Source: Aquitalea denitrificans (GTDB lineage Bacteria; Pseudomonadota; Gammaproteobacteria; Burkholderiales; Chromobacteriaceae). Taken from it: a stretch of 64,000 nt of DNA. The notes under the pieces were generated by a model, which saw nothing but the letters and a program-made list of their open reading frames with translations, had not been told where the DNA came from and made no database searches. Positions 34,715 to 42,476 of the stretch are shown here, piece by piece. Within the stretch, counting starts at the first letter, position 1; every line of letters starts with the position of its first letter. The stretch spans positions 3,534,001 to 3,598,000 of the forward strand of contig NZ_CP047241.1 of NCBI RefSeq assembly GCF_009856625.1, written 5' to 3'. A program made the translations under genes and the position numbers.

Positions 34715-35735
34715 GTCGTATCTTCAATCGGGAAAGTAGCCAGCCGGCAAGGTCCGGCGTCAGCTGTGCCGCAACCGGCAGGACCCATAGTCTAGCACGC
34801 TGCGCCGCATCATGAATCACTCCCCGCAATTTCACCGCATCTTTGCTGGTGACGATGACGGGACTGTCGCCGTCAGGCAAATCGGCAGCGCTGAAAACAT
34901 GATGATCGGGAAAATGCAGGCATTGCTGCAAGGTCAGGCCCTGCTGTTGCAAGGTTTGGAAAAAACGCTCCGGGTGGCCGATGCCAGCCAGCGCAATCAC
35001 CGGCTGCCCGGCAAAATCATCTGGCGAGCAATAACGCTCAGGCTGCGCCAGCGATTGCAACATCCCGCACTGCAATTGCATGTCAAAACGCGGCAAGTCT
35101 GCCGGCAAGGGCAAGTCGGCACCATGACCATTGACCACAACGGCATCAACGCTGGCCAGGCGGCTGGCAGGCTCGCGCAAGGGGCCACCGGGCAACAGGT
35201 GTCCGTTACCCAGCCCGCGCCGCCCGTCCAGCACCACCAGCTCCAGCGTGCGGGCCAAACGATAATGCTGCAGGCCATCATCGGTCAGGATCAGCTGTGT
35301 TTCGGGGTACAGGCGCAACAAGTGCATGCCTGCGGCCACCCGGTCCCGGCCAACCACCACCGGCACGCCGCTGGCCGCCAGCAGCAAGGGTTCGTCGCCC
35401 ACCACACTTGCAGAGCTATCAGCCGTGACCAGCATTGCTTGCCGATGGTTGCCACCATAGCCACGGCTGATCACGCCCACCCTGACGCCGCAGGCTTGCA
35501 GCTCGGCCAGCAGGCTGAGCGTCAACGGCGTCTTGCCTACACCACCGACATTGATATTGCCGATGACGACAACAGGAACCGGCAGTTGATGGCTGCGCCA
35601 CACGCCGTGGCGATAAGCCAGCCGGCGTAAGGTGGACAATAGTGCAAATAGCCCTTCCAGCGGAGCCAGAAGGGCTGTCAGCCACCATACCGGTTGATAC
35701 CAGTGGCGCTCGATACGCTGACTGATCCGGCTCAC
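34704..35735 (-). CDS. lpxK: Tetraacyldisaccharide 4'-kinase LpxK
   Basis: A 343-residue inner-membrane-associated kinase that phosphorylates the lipid A precursor at the 4' position. An amphipathic N-terminus (WLTALLAPLEGLFALLSTL) precedes the P-loop GNINVGGVGKTPLTLSL; DDGLQHYRLART is the second family signature. It overlaps exbD by four bases and trm112 by eleven. A complete, canonical-length protein. Confidence 0.96.
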   Translation of the reverse strand: MSRISQRIERHWYQPVWWLTALLAPLEGLFALLSTLRRLAYRHGVWRSHQLPVPVVVIGNINVGGVGKTPLTLSLLAELQACGVRVGVISRGYGGNHRQAMLVTADSSASVVGDEPLLLAASGVPVVVGRDRVAAGMHLLRLYPETQLILTDDGLQHYRLARTLELVVLDGRRGLGNGHLLPGGPLREPASRLASVDAVVVNGHGADLPLPADLPRFDMQLQCGMLQSLAQPERYCSPDDFAGQPVIALAGIGHPERFFQTLQQQGLTLQQCLHFPDHHVFSAADLPDGDSPVIVTSKDAVKLRGVIHDAAQRARLWVLPVAAQLTPDLAGWLLSRLKIRHGR

Positions 35736-36151
35736 GGCGTGATGTTCTGCGTGGCAAAGGTCAACTGCGTCAAACCTGCTGCACGCGCCGCCTCCATGAC
35801 ACTGACCACCGACTGGTGCGTCGCCTTGGCATCTGCATTCACCACCACAACCGGGTCTTTCTTGCCTGCCGCCGCATCGCGCAGCTGCGCCTGCAGTGCT
35901 GCCTTGTCACCGGCAGCCAGTTTGCGTCCGTCAATTTCCATTTCACCGCTGGCCGCCACCGCCACCGTAATCGGTGCCGCTACCTGCTGGCTGGTTTCTC
36001 CCTGCGCACTGGGCAGGTTGATTTTCATCTCGGCAAATTTCGAATAGGTGGTGGTGACCATCAGGAAAATCAGAATCACCAACAGCAGGTCGATCATGGG
36101 AATGAAGTTGATTTCCGGCTCCTCGCGCTGCCGGCCGCGACGGAAATTCAT
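35732..36151 (-). CDS. exbD: Biopolymer transport protein ExbD/TolR
   Basis: A 139-residue protein: short cytoplasmic head MNFRRGRQREEPEINFIPMI, one helix (DLLLVILIFLMVTT, with the channel Asp of the ExbD/TolR family) and a periplasmic domain. It forms a proton-driven motor with ExbB. Overlaps exbB by four bases. No tonB follows; pairing with lpxK is common in proteobacteria, where this ExbBD pair may serve TonB receptors or an unassigned envelope task. Confidence 0.92.
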   Translation of the reverse strand: MNFRRGRQREEPEINFIPMIDLLLVILIFLMVTTTYSKFAEMKINLPSAQGETSQQVAAPITVAVAASGEMEIDGRKLAAGDKAALQAQLRDAAAGKKDPVVVVNADAKATHQSVVSVMEAARAAGLTQLTFATQNITP

Positions 36152-36771
36152 GGCTGGCTACCATTCTGGCGTTCGCCATGCACCACTTCCACCAGCTTCA
36201 CCGCCTGGGCCTCCATCTCCACCAGCAGGCCGTCCACGCGGGCGCGGAAGTGGCGATAGAACATCATGCTGGGAATGGCCACGATCAGGCCGAATGCCGT
36301 GTTGTAGAGCGCGATGGAAATACCATGCGCCAACTGCTGCGGGTTACTGGAACCGCCAGGAGCCTGGGAACCGAAGATTTCGATCATGCCGATCACGGTG
36401 CCCAGCAAACCCAGCAGCGGTGCCATGGCGGCGATGGTCCCCAAGGTATTGAGGAAACGCTCCAAATGATGAGCCACCACCCGACCTTCGTCTTCGATGG
36501 CATCTTTCATCACTTCACGGCTGCCGCTGACATTGCGCAGGCCGGCGGCAAACAGCTTGCCCAGCGGCGAATGGTTTTGCAGCAGTTGTAGTAATTCTGA
36601 CGATGCGCCGGCACGGCGGAATTCAGCTACCGTCTGCGCCAGCAATCCTTCCGGTACGATCAGCGAGGCGCGCAAACTGAACAGACGCTCGAAGATGATG
36701 GCCAGCGAAATGACCGAGGCCAGAATGATGGTCCAGATCGGCCAGCCGGCCGCTTCAACAATTGACCACAC
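36148..36771 (-). CDS. exbB: MotA/TolQ/ExbB proton channel family protein
   Basis: A 207-residue protein with three predicted helices: one near the N-terminus (WPIWTIILASVISLAIIF) and two in the C-terminal half (LGTIAAMAPLLGLLGTVIGMI and GISIALYNTAFGLIVAIPSMM). The helix-2 and helix-3 motifs match ExbB/TolQ. GGAGAATG places the start at 36771. It heads the exbB-exbD-lpxK-trm112-kdsB run. Palindromic operator-like repeats lie 14-42 bases upstream. Confidence 0.93.
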   Translation of the reverse strand: MWSIVEAAGWPIWTIILASVISLAIIFERLFSLRASLIVPEGLLAQTVAEFRRAGASSELLQLLQNHSPLGKLFAAGLRNVSGSREVMKDAIEDEGRVVAHHLERFLNTLGTIAAMAPLLGLLGTVIGMIEIFGSQAPGGSSNPQQLAHGISIALYNTAFGLIVAIPSMMFYRHFRARVDGLLVEMEAQAVKLVEVVHGERQNGSQP

Positions 36772-36784
36772 GAAACATTCTCCA

Positions 36785-36813
36785 AAGCTATAGCTAAACG
36801 CTAAACTTTAGCG
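36785..36813. promoter_or_regulatory. Palindromic operator-like element upstream of exbB
   Basis: Two inverted repeats lie side by side: AGCTATAGCT (36785-36794) and CGCTAAA-C-TTTAGCG (36799-36813). A tandem GCTAAAC-GCTAAAC (36793-36806) overlaps both. It begins 14 bases before the exbB start, the right place for a repressor site. It does not match the Fur consensus. Confidence 0.45.
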
Positions 36814-36928
36814 GTTGCCAGACTTCTCGGCAACCATGGCCCGCGATCTGAGCCCGGCAAAAAATGCCATTTCGCAAGTCTGTACAAGAATATTCGCTAA
36901 GTTTTGATTTTCTAAGGAAAATTTGATG

Positions 36929-36974
36929 ACATCCACAGATGCTGTGGATAACTTTGTTGATAAGCTTGTGCACA
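36929..36974. promoter_or_regulatory. Cluster of DnaA-box-like sites
   Basis: TGTGGATAA at 36943-36951 is a perfect DnaA box (TTATCCACA on the minus strand). TGTTGATAA at 36955-36963 has one mismatch. ACATCCACA (36929-36937) and TTGTGCACA (36966-36974) each have two. The first two form an inverted pair, ATCCACA/TGTGGAT with a five-base spacer. A further TGTGGATGA with one mismatch lies at 37134-37142. DnaA binding is inference. Confidence 0.5.
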
Positions 36975-37152
36975 GTCAAGCCAGACTCAGATCCAAAGCC
37001 CTTTCCACCTGATTGCCCTCATTTTGCACAACTCACTCAGGTATTTGTTTTTTAACATAATTTTATTCGGTATATAAACACTCTCTCCAGTTTTGTCTGA
37101 CAATTTACTATCGACAAAAACCGGATATTTTTCTGTGGATGACTTGACAAGC

Positions 37153-38508
37153 ATGAATTTCAATAGCAAGGCCAATGATGTCATCAGTGTTTCTTCCCTC
37201 AACCGCATGGTGCGAGATCTGCTGGAGTCAGGCTTGCCGCCGATGTGGATTGGCGGGGAAATATCCAACCTGACACTGGCAGCATCCGGCCATGCCTATT
37301 TCTCGCTCAAGGACGCAGGTGCGCAGATCCGCTGCGTCATGTTCCGCCACAAACTGTCCCTGCTACCGTTTCGCCTGGCAGAAGGCATGCAGGTGGAACT
37401 CAAAGGATTGGTGACGCTGTACGAGGCTCGGGGTGATTACCAGATCAACGTCGACACCATGCGCTCCGCCGGTCTGGGCCGCCTGTATGAAGCCTTCGAA
37501 AAGCTGAAGAACAAACTACAAGCGGAAGGCTTGTTCGATGCTGCACGCAAGCGCCCGCTCCCGACCCACCCCGCCGCCATAGGCATCGTCACATCCCCCG
37601 CGGCTGCAGCACTGCGCGACGTGGTCACTACGCTGGGGCGACGTATGCCCAGCATTCCGGTCATTCTTTACCCCGCCCAGGTACAGGGCGAAAGCGCTGC
37701 ACGCCAGATTGCAACAGCCATCGAACAGGCGTCGGCAAGGCAGGAGGTTGAAGTACTGATCGTCTGCCGTGGCGGCGGCAGCATTGAAGACTTGTGGTCA
37801 TTCAATGAGGAAATCGTCGCCCGCGCCGTAGCGGCATCCCGCATCCCCATTGTCAGCGGGGTTGGCCACGAAACCGACTTCACCATCTGCGATTTTGTTG
37901 CCGACCAACGCGCCCCCACACCCACGGCAGCGGCGGAGCTGGTTTCGCCCAGCCAGGAACAGTTGAGACAGCAGCTGGACCAAGGCAAACGCGGTCTGGA
38001 GCGCGCGCTGGGACGGCTGCTGGTCGATAAATCCCAGCGACTGGATTATCTGGCACGCCGACTTCACCATCCCGGTGACACCTTGCGGCGCCAGGCTCTG
38101 AGCCTGCAACAGGCAAAGGGTCGGCTGCAGCGCGGCCTGGACAGCCTGTTTGCCCGCCGCCGCTTCAGCCTGCAACTGGCAAACAGCCAGCTACAACGCC
38201 ACCAACCGCAGCTGACACAACAACAAGAACAGCTCAGCCAGTTGGGTAGGCAGTTACAGCGAGCCATGCGCCAGACTCTGCAGCAAAGACAGCAATCCTT
38301 GCTGCAACATGGCAGCACGCTGGAAGCGATGAATCCGGAGGCGGTCCTAAGCAGGGGTTATGCCATCGTGCAAAAAAGCGATGGCCACGCGGTGAAATCC
38401 CCGCAAGAACTGCTCAATCAGGAAAGAGTACAGTTACGGCTGGCAGAAGGTGTAACCGAGGCCGTGATTGATCATCCACAAGGGGCACAGCCCGAGCTAC
38501 CTTTCTGA
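37153..38508 (+). CDS. xseA: Exodeoxyribonuclease VII large subunit XseA
   Basis: A 451-residue subunit of the single-strand exonuclease ExoVII. An N-terminal OB-fold (ISVSSLNRMVRDLLE; WIGGEISNL) binds DNA, the catalytic domain carries VIVCRGGGSIEDLWSFN and SGVGHETDFTICDFVAD, and a Gln/Leu/Arg-rich coiled coil (about 280-400) precedes the C-terminal segment with NPEAVLSRGYAIV. ATG at 37153 is preferred; the frame is open upstream to 37093 through the AT-rich region. XseB is not in the window. Confidence 0.95.
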   Translation: MNFNSKANDVISVSSLNRMVRDLLESGLPPMWIGGEISNLTLAASGHAYFSLKDAGAQIRCVMFRHKLSLLPFRLAEGMQVELKGLVTLYEARGDYQINVDTMRSAGLGRLYEAFEKLKNKLQAEGLFDAARKRPLPTHPAAIGIVTSPAAAALRDVVTTLGRRMPSIPVILYPAQVQGESAARQIATAIEQASARQEVEVLIVCRGGGSIEDLWSFNEEIVARAVAASRIPIVSGVGHETDFTICDFVADQRAPTPTAAAELVSPSQEQLRQQLDQGKRGLERALGRLLVDKSQRLDYLARRLHHPGDTLRRQALSLQQAKGRLQRGLDSLFARRRFSLQLANSQLQRHQPQLTQQQEQLSQLGRQLQRAMRQTLQQRQQSLLQHGSTLEAMNPEAVLSRGYAIVQKSDGHAVKSPQELLNQERVQLRLAEGVTEAVIDHPQGAQPELPF

Positions 38509-38591
38509 AAGCAGGCAGCCAGGCCATGGCTTGACAGGGATTGGCTTTTTGTTGAGCATACAAATCAAACAACCGTTTGAATGATGCAACC

Positions 38592-39047
38592 ATGAAGCCA
38601 TCCCCACGCCTGCTCAAAACCCTGATCAATCTATGGCCTCCCTTTCTCGGGGCCGGCATCAAAGTTTGCCACATCGCATCCGACTGGAAGCAGATCGATG
38701 TCCGGCTGCGCCTGGGGCTGACCAACCGCAATTATGTCGGGGTGCATTTTGGCGGCAGCCTGTACTCCATGACCGATCCGTTTTTCATGCTGATGCTGAT
38801 GCAGTCGCTAGGACGCGACTACGTGGTGTGGGACAAGGCAGGTGCAATCGAATATCACAAGCCGGGCAAGGGCGTGGTGAGCGCCTGCTTCAGCCTGCAG
38901 GAAAACCAGCTGCAGGACATCCGACAACGCACCGCCGGTGGGGAGAAATACTTGCCGGAGCTGAAAGTGGATATCCGCGACGAAACCGGCGACATCGTAG
39001 CCACCGTGAACAAAACCTTGTATGTAAGACGTAAAAAAGGCCGCTGA
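38592..39047 (+). CDS. DUF4442 domain protein (hotdog fold)
   Basis: A 151-residue protein of the DUF4442 family, a hotdog-fold group related to PaaI-type thioesterases. The visible segment NYVGVHFGGSLYSMTDPFFMLML is the family core, with the HFGGS loop where thioesterase relatives place active residues. Start ATG at 38592; a TTG 15 bases upstream is an unlikely alternative. A bidirectional terminator overlaps its last codons. Substrate unknown. Confidence 0.88.
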   Translation: MKPSPRLLKTLINLWPPFLGAGIKVCHIASDWKQIDVRLRLGLTNRNYVGVHFGGSLYSMTDPFFMLMLMQSLGRDYVVWDKAGAIEYHKPGKGVVSACFSLQENQLQDIRQRTAGGEKYLPELKVDIRDETGDIVATVNKTLYVRRKKGR

Positions 39048-39059
39048 GCGGCCTTTTTT
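39033..39059. terminator. Bidirectional terminator overlapping the DUF4442 stop
   Basis: AAAAAAGGCCGC-TGA-GCGGCCTTTTTT: a six-base GC stem extended by A/T pairs, with its loop at the DUF4442 stop codon. The minus-strand ArsR-type gene ends 24 bases away and can use the same structure. Confidence 0.88.
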
Positions 39060-39083
39060 GATAGGTAACTGCCAACAGAAAGG

Positions 39084-39380
39084 TCAGTCGACAAAACCAC
39101 AGAATACTTCGCGCATCATCTTCAGTACTTCCAGCGTCCGGATATCGCCAACGCGGTAATAAACCCGATTGGCATCTTTGCGCGTCCGGAGAACCCCTTT
39201 GTCCCGCATGATCGCCAGATGCTGGGAGATGTTGCTCTGCGAGGTTCCCACCTGCTCCACAATGTCCTGCACACTGACTTCCTGGTCGCCCAGTACCGAG
39301 ATAATCTTCAAGCGCAACGGATGTGACATCGCCTTCATTGCCCGCGAGGACTGTTCGATCTGGTCATCGTTGAACAGCAA
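39084..39380 (-). CDS. ArsR/SmtB family transcriptional regulator
   Basis: A 98-residue winged-helix repressor. MSHPLRLKIISVLGDQEVSV opens the DNA-binding domain, and VGTSQSNISQHLAIMRDKG is the recognition helix-turn-helix, followed by the beta wing (RTRKDANRVYYRVG). The metal-binding ELCVCD motif of ArsR/SmtB sensors is absent; the only Cys is near the C-terminus (FCGFVD), so it may be a non-metal or redox-type member. It is divergent from gpmI over 113 AT-rich bases, and may control itself or gpmI (inference). Confidence 0.9.
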   Translation of the reverse strand: MLFNDDQIEQSSRAMKAMSHPLRLKIISVLGDQEVSVQDIVEQVGTSQSNISQHLAIMRDKGVLRTRKDANRVYYRVGDIRTLEVLKMMREVFCGFVD

Positions 39381-39493
39381 GCTCTGCTCCTAAGTAGTTT
39401 GCAATGCGTATTTATATTGGTTTGACTACGGTACAATACTAACTAAAAAAATCAATACCATCAAGAATTTCTAATATTCTGATTGTGGACATC

Positions 39494-41014
39494 ATGACAG
39501 CTATCACACCCGTTTTACTCCTTATTCTCGACGGCTTCGGACACCGGCTGGAAGGTGACGACAATGCCATCCTGCATGCCAGCACCCCCACCTGGGACGC
39601 TCTGAAACAGCGATATCCCTACGGCGTGATCAATGCCTCAGAAGGCTATGTCGGCCTGCCCAAGGGACAGTTCGGCAATTCTGAAGTGGGTCACCTGAAT
39701 ATCGGCGCAGGTCGGATTGTCCAACAGGATATCAGCCGTATCGACTGCGATATTGACGAAAACCGTTTCGACCAGAACCCGGTACTGCAGCAGGCCATCC
39801 AGCAAGCAACAGGCTCGGCACTGCATGTAATGGGACTACTGTCCGATGGCGGTGTCCACAGCCACGAAAATCATATCTTCGCATTGATCCGTGCAGCCCA
39901 GGCCGCCGGCGTGCCGCATATTTACGTGCATGCTTTCCTGGATGGCCGCGACACGCCACCGCGCAGCGCTGAAACCTATCTCAAGCGCCTGGATGAAGTG
40001 CTGGCAAGCTGCCCGTCTGCCCGTCTGGTTTCGGTTACCGGTCGTTACTGGGCCATGGACCGCGACAAGCGCTGGGAACGTGTTGAGCCGGCCTATCGCC
40101 TGCTGGTGGAAGGTGAAGGCCTGTACCATGCCGACAGCGGCCTGCAGGCACTGGCCGCAGCCTATGCGCGTGATGAGAATGACGAATTCGTTGCCGCAAC
40201 CGGCATTGGCGCAGCCGTAAAGATGCAGGATGGTGACGTAGCCATATTCATGAATTTCCGTGCTGACCGCGCACGCCAGCTCAGCAGCGCGCTGACCGAC
40301 CCGGCCTTCAATGGCTTCTGCGCCCGCCAACCCAAACTGGCCGCCTTTGTCACCCTGACTTCATACGGCGAGGCTTACAGCAACCCGGTTGCCTATGCGC
40401 CGCAAAAAATCAGCAACGGTTTTGGCGAATATCTGGCCAGCCTGGGGCTGACCCAGCTGCGCATTGCCGAAACCGAGAAATACCCGCACGTCACCTATTT
40501 CTTCAACGGTGGCGAGGAGCAGGTTTACCCTGGTGAAGACCGCATCCTGGTGCCCTCCCCCAAGGTGGCCACCTACGACCTGCAGCCGGAAATGAATGCG
40601 CCGCAGGTGACTGACCACATCGTCGAAGCCATTGCTTCCGGCAAGTACCAAGCCATCATCTGCAACTATGCCAATGGCGACATGGTGGGCCATACCGGCA
40701 AGTTTGATGCCGCAGTCAAGGCGGTAGAAACGCTGGATGCCTGCGTCAAGCGCTGTGTAGAAGCCATGCGAGACGCTGGTGGTGAAGTGCTGATCACTGC
40801 CGATCATGGCAATTGCGAACAGATGTACGATGCCGCACATCACCAGCCGCATACCCAGCACACCCTGGACAAGGTGCCCTTCCTGTATGTTGGCCGCAAG
40901 GCTCACATCAAGGATGGCGGCGCACTGCGTGATATCGCGCCGTCCCTGCTGGCCATGATGGGCCTGCCCCAGCCGGCAGAAATGACCGGTCGCTCACTAA
41001 TCGACTTCGAGTAA
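39494..41014 (+). CDS. gpmI: 2,3-bisphosphoglycerate-independent phosphoglycerate mutase
   Basis: A 506-residue alkaline-phosphatase-superfamily enzyme that interconverts 3- and 2-phosphoglycerate using two Mn2+ ions. The metal-binding LLILDGFGHR is at the N-terminus, the catalytic Ser lies in QFGNSEVGHLNIGAGR, and ITADHGNCEQM and HTQHTLDKVPF supply C-terminal metal ligands. In HRLEGDDNAI the usual family residues (GYRxxxxxNAI) are partly changed. ATG at 39494; a GTG nine bases upstream is possible. It precedes envC-like and ctpA, a conserved trio. Confidence 0.95.
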   Translation: MTAITPVLLLILDGFGHRLEGDDNAILHASTPTWDALKQRYPYGVINASEGYVGLPKGQFGNSEVGHLNIGAGRIVQQDISRIDCDIDENRFDQNPVLQQAIQQATGSALHVMGLLSDGGVHSHENHIFALIRAAQAAGVPHIYVHAFLDGRDTPPRSAETYLKRLDEVLASCPSARLVSVTGRYWAMDRDKRWERVEPAYRLLVEGEGLYHADSGLQALAAAYARDENDEFVAATGIGAAVKMQDGDVAIFMNFRADRARQLSSALTDPAFNGFCARQPKLAAFVTLTSYGEAYSNPVAYAPQKISNGFGEYLASLGLTQLRIAETEKYPHVTYFFNGGEEQVYPGEDRILVPSPKVATYDLQPEMNAPQVTDHIVEAIASGKYQAIICNYANGDMVGHTGKFDAAVKAVETLDACVKRCVEAMRDAGGEVLITADHGNCEQMYDAAHHQPHTQHTLDKVPFLYVGRKAHIKDGGALRDIAPSLLAMMGLPQPAEMTGRSLIDFE

Positions 41015-41022
41015 GCGCTCAC

Positions 41023-41045
41023 GCCGGCCTGCAACACAGGCCGGC
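41023..41045 (+). terminator. Stem-loop after gpmI
   Basis: GCCGGCCTG-CAACA-CAGGCCGGC is a perfect nine-base stem eight bases after the gpmI stop. It lacks a T-run, so it may be an attenuating or mRNA-protecting structure rather than a strong terminator. Confidence 0.5.
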
Positions 41046-41115
41046 AATGTAGCTGCCCAGCCTGCTGCGGCCTGTTATCATGCTGGCAACAGGTGTAATC
41101 CGAAGCGAAGATGGA

Positions 41116-42444
41116 ATGAAACCGATATTGCTGCTAGCCCTGCTGGCTGGCGCGGCCCAGGCCGCCCCCTCCCCCGCCTCCCCGCCCTTGTCCACTGCTC
41201 CACAGCAACAGAACCTGCAATCGGTCCGCAAGGAAATCGACAGTCTGAAAAAAGACCTGGCGCAGAAGCAGGTAGTGCAGCAGGAAGCCAAATCCGCAAT
41301 TCAGGAATCGGAACAGGCCATTGCCCAAACCAGTCAGGCCATTGCCAAACTGGAAAACAAGCAGAACAACTCCGCACAGCAACTAGCCGAACTGCGCCAT
41401 CAAGTACAGGCAACCGCACACAAACTGGCAGAAACCCGCCAGCGCGTAGCGCAGATGCTGGCCAGGCAGTACAAGAATGGCGACCATGACGCCATGAAAC
41501 TGATGCTTAATGCCGACGATCCGAACCAGACCTCGCGCGACATGGTGTATTACCAGCATATTGCCAAGGCACAGCAGCAAATGGTGACGCAGCTGATCAG
41601 CCACCAACATGAGCTTGAAGCGCTAACCTTCCAACTGGAACAAGAACTGGCACGGCTGGATGCCTTGTCCAGCCACAAAAATCGGGAAAAGAACGCCTTA
41701 CTGAACAATAAGTCCAGCAAGCAAGCGCAACTGAGCAAACTATCCGGCGAAATCCAGGCTGGACAAAGCCGGCTAGGCAAGCTGCAGGAAGATGAAAAAC
41801 GGCTGACCAACCTGATTGCCCAGATCAACCAGGAAATCGAACGCCGCCGTCAGGAAGCCATCCGCAAGGCCGCCGAAGAACGCAAGGCACGCCAGGCTGC
41901 GGCACTCGCAGCGAAAAAGGAAAACGAACGTCGGCGCAAGCTGGCTGAAAATGCCCGTAAGCAAGGCAAGCCAGTGCCAGAGGTCGCCAAGAAATCCGTA
42001 CCGGTACCGCAAGAAAAGCCGGTGGATGATGTCGCAGACAGCAGTGCTGCCGGCAAAGCATTTACCAGTCTGCAGGGCCGCATGAAGATGCCGGTATCCG
42101 GACAGCTGGCAGGGCGCTTTGGTAGCGCACGTAGCGAGGGCACATCCTGGAAAGGTGTTTTCATCAAGACTGCCCCCGGCCAGCCAGTGCATGCAGTGGC
42201 AGACGGCAACGTGGTGTATGCTGATGCGCTGCGCGGATTCGGCAATGCCGTGATCGTGGATCATGGCGGTAATTACCTGACGGTGTACACCGGCCTGTCA
42301 TCCATCGGCAAGGGCGTGGGCAGCACAGTGAAAGCCGGCGAAACACTTGGCAACACTGGCGCACTGGACAGCGGCGAATCCGGCCTGTACTTTGAAATCC
42401 GGCATATGGGACGACCTCTCAACCCGCAAACCTGGGTACGTTAA
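41116..42444 (+). CDS. Murein hydrolase activator EnvC-like, M23 family
   Basis: A 442-residue exported protein: signal peptide LLLALLAGAAQA, a long coiled coil rich in Gln/Lys/Glu (about 30-250), a Lys/Arg/Ala-rich stretch, and a C-terminal LytM/M23 domain (about 320-442; GRFGSARSEGTSWKGVFI, VVYADALRGFGNAVIVDHGG, LYFEIRHMGRPLNPQTW). The LytM zinc ligands of active M23 enzymes (HxxxD and HxH) are not conserved: the first motif reads W-K-G-V and the last reads E-I-R-H. This fits EnvC-type activators, which switch on amidases AmiA/B at the septum. ATG at 41116. Confidence 0.9.
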   Translation: MKPILLLALLAGAAQAAPSPASPPLSTAPQQQNLQSVRKEIDSLKKDLAQKQVVQQEAKSAIQESEQAIAQTSQAIAKLENKQNNSAQQLAELRHQVQATAHKLAETRQRVAQMLARQYKNGDHDAMKLMLNADDPNQTSRDMVYYQHIAKAQQQMVTQLISHQHELEALTFQLEQELARLDALSSHKNREKNALLNNKSSKQAQLSKLSGEIQAGQSRLGKLQEDEKRLTNLIAQINQEIERRRQEAIRKAAEERKARQAAALAAKKENERRRKLAENARKQGKPVPEVAKKSVPVPQEKPVDDVADSSAAGKAFTSLQGRMKMPVSGQLAGRFGSARSEGTSWKGVFIKTAPGQPVHAVADGNVVYADALRGFGNAVIVDHGGNYLTVYTGLSSIGKGVGSTVKAGETLGNTGALDSGESGLYFEIRHMGRPLNPQTWVR

Positions 42445-42476
42445 GCCACCCGCGGTATCGGAGACCAACACACAAC

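Larger units (their letters stand above)
36772..37152. other. AT-rich intergenic region between exbB and xseA
   Basis: A 381-base divergent gap, clearly AT-richer than its surroundings. Near exbB it holds palindromes (AGCTATAGCT and CGCTAAA-C-TTTAGCG). Near its middle it holds DnaA-box-like sites, followed by an AT-rich stretch with TTTTTTAACATAATTTTATTC-like sequence and a further box-like site before xseA. Frames overlapping it on both strands show no family similarity and are rejected as genes. Confidence 0.7.

Noticed and set aside
36772..37152. Interpretation of the exbB-xseA gap as the chromosomal origin
   Set aside because: No dnaA, dnaN, gyrB, rpmH or parAB nearby and no consistent strand switch of genes on the two sides; only a DnaA-box-like cluster is claimed.
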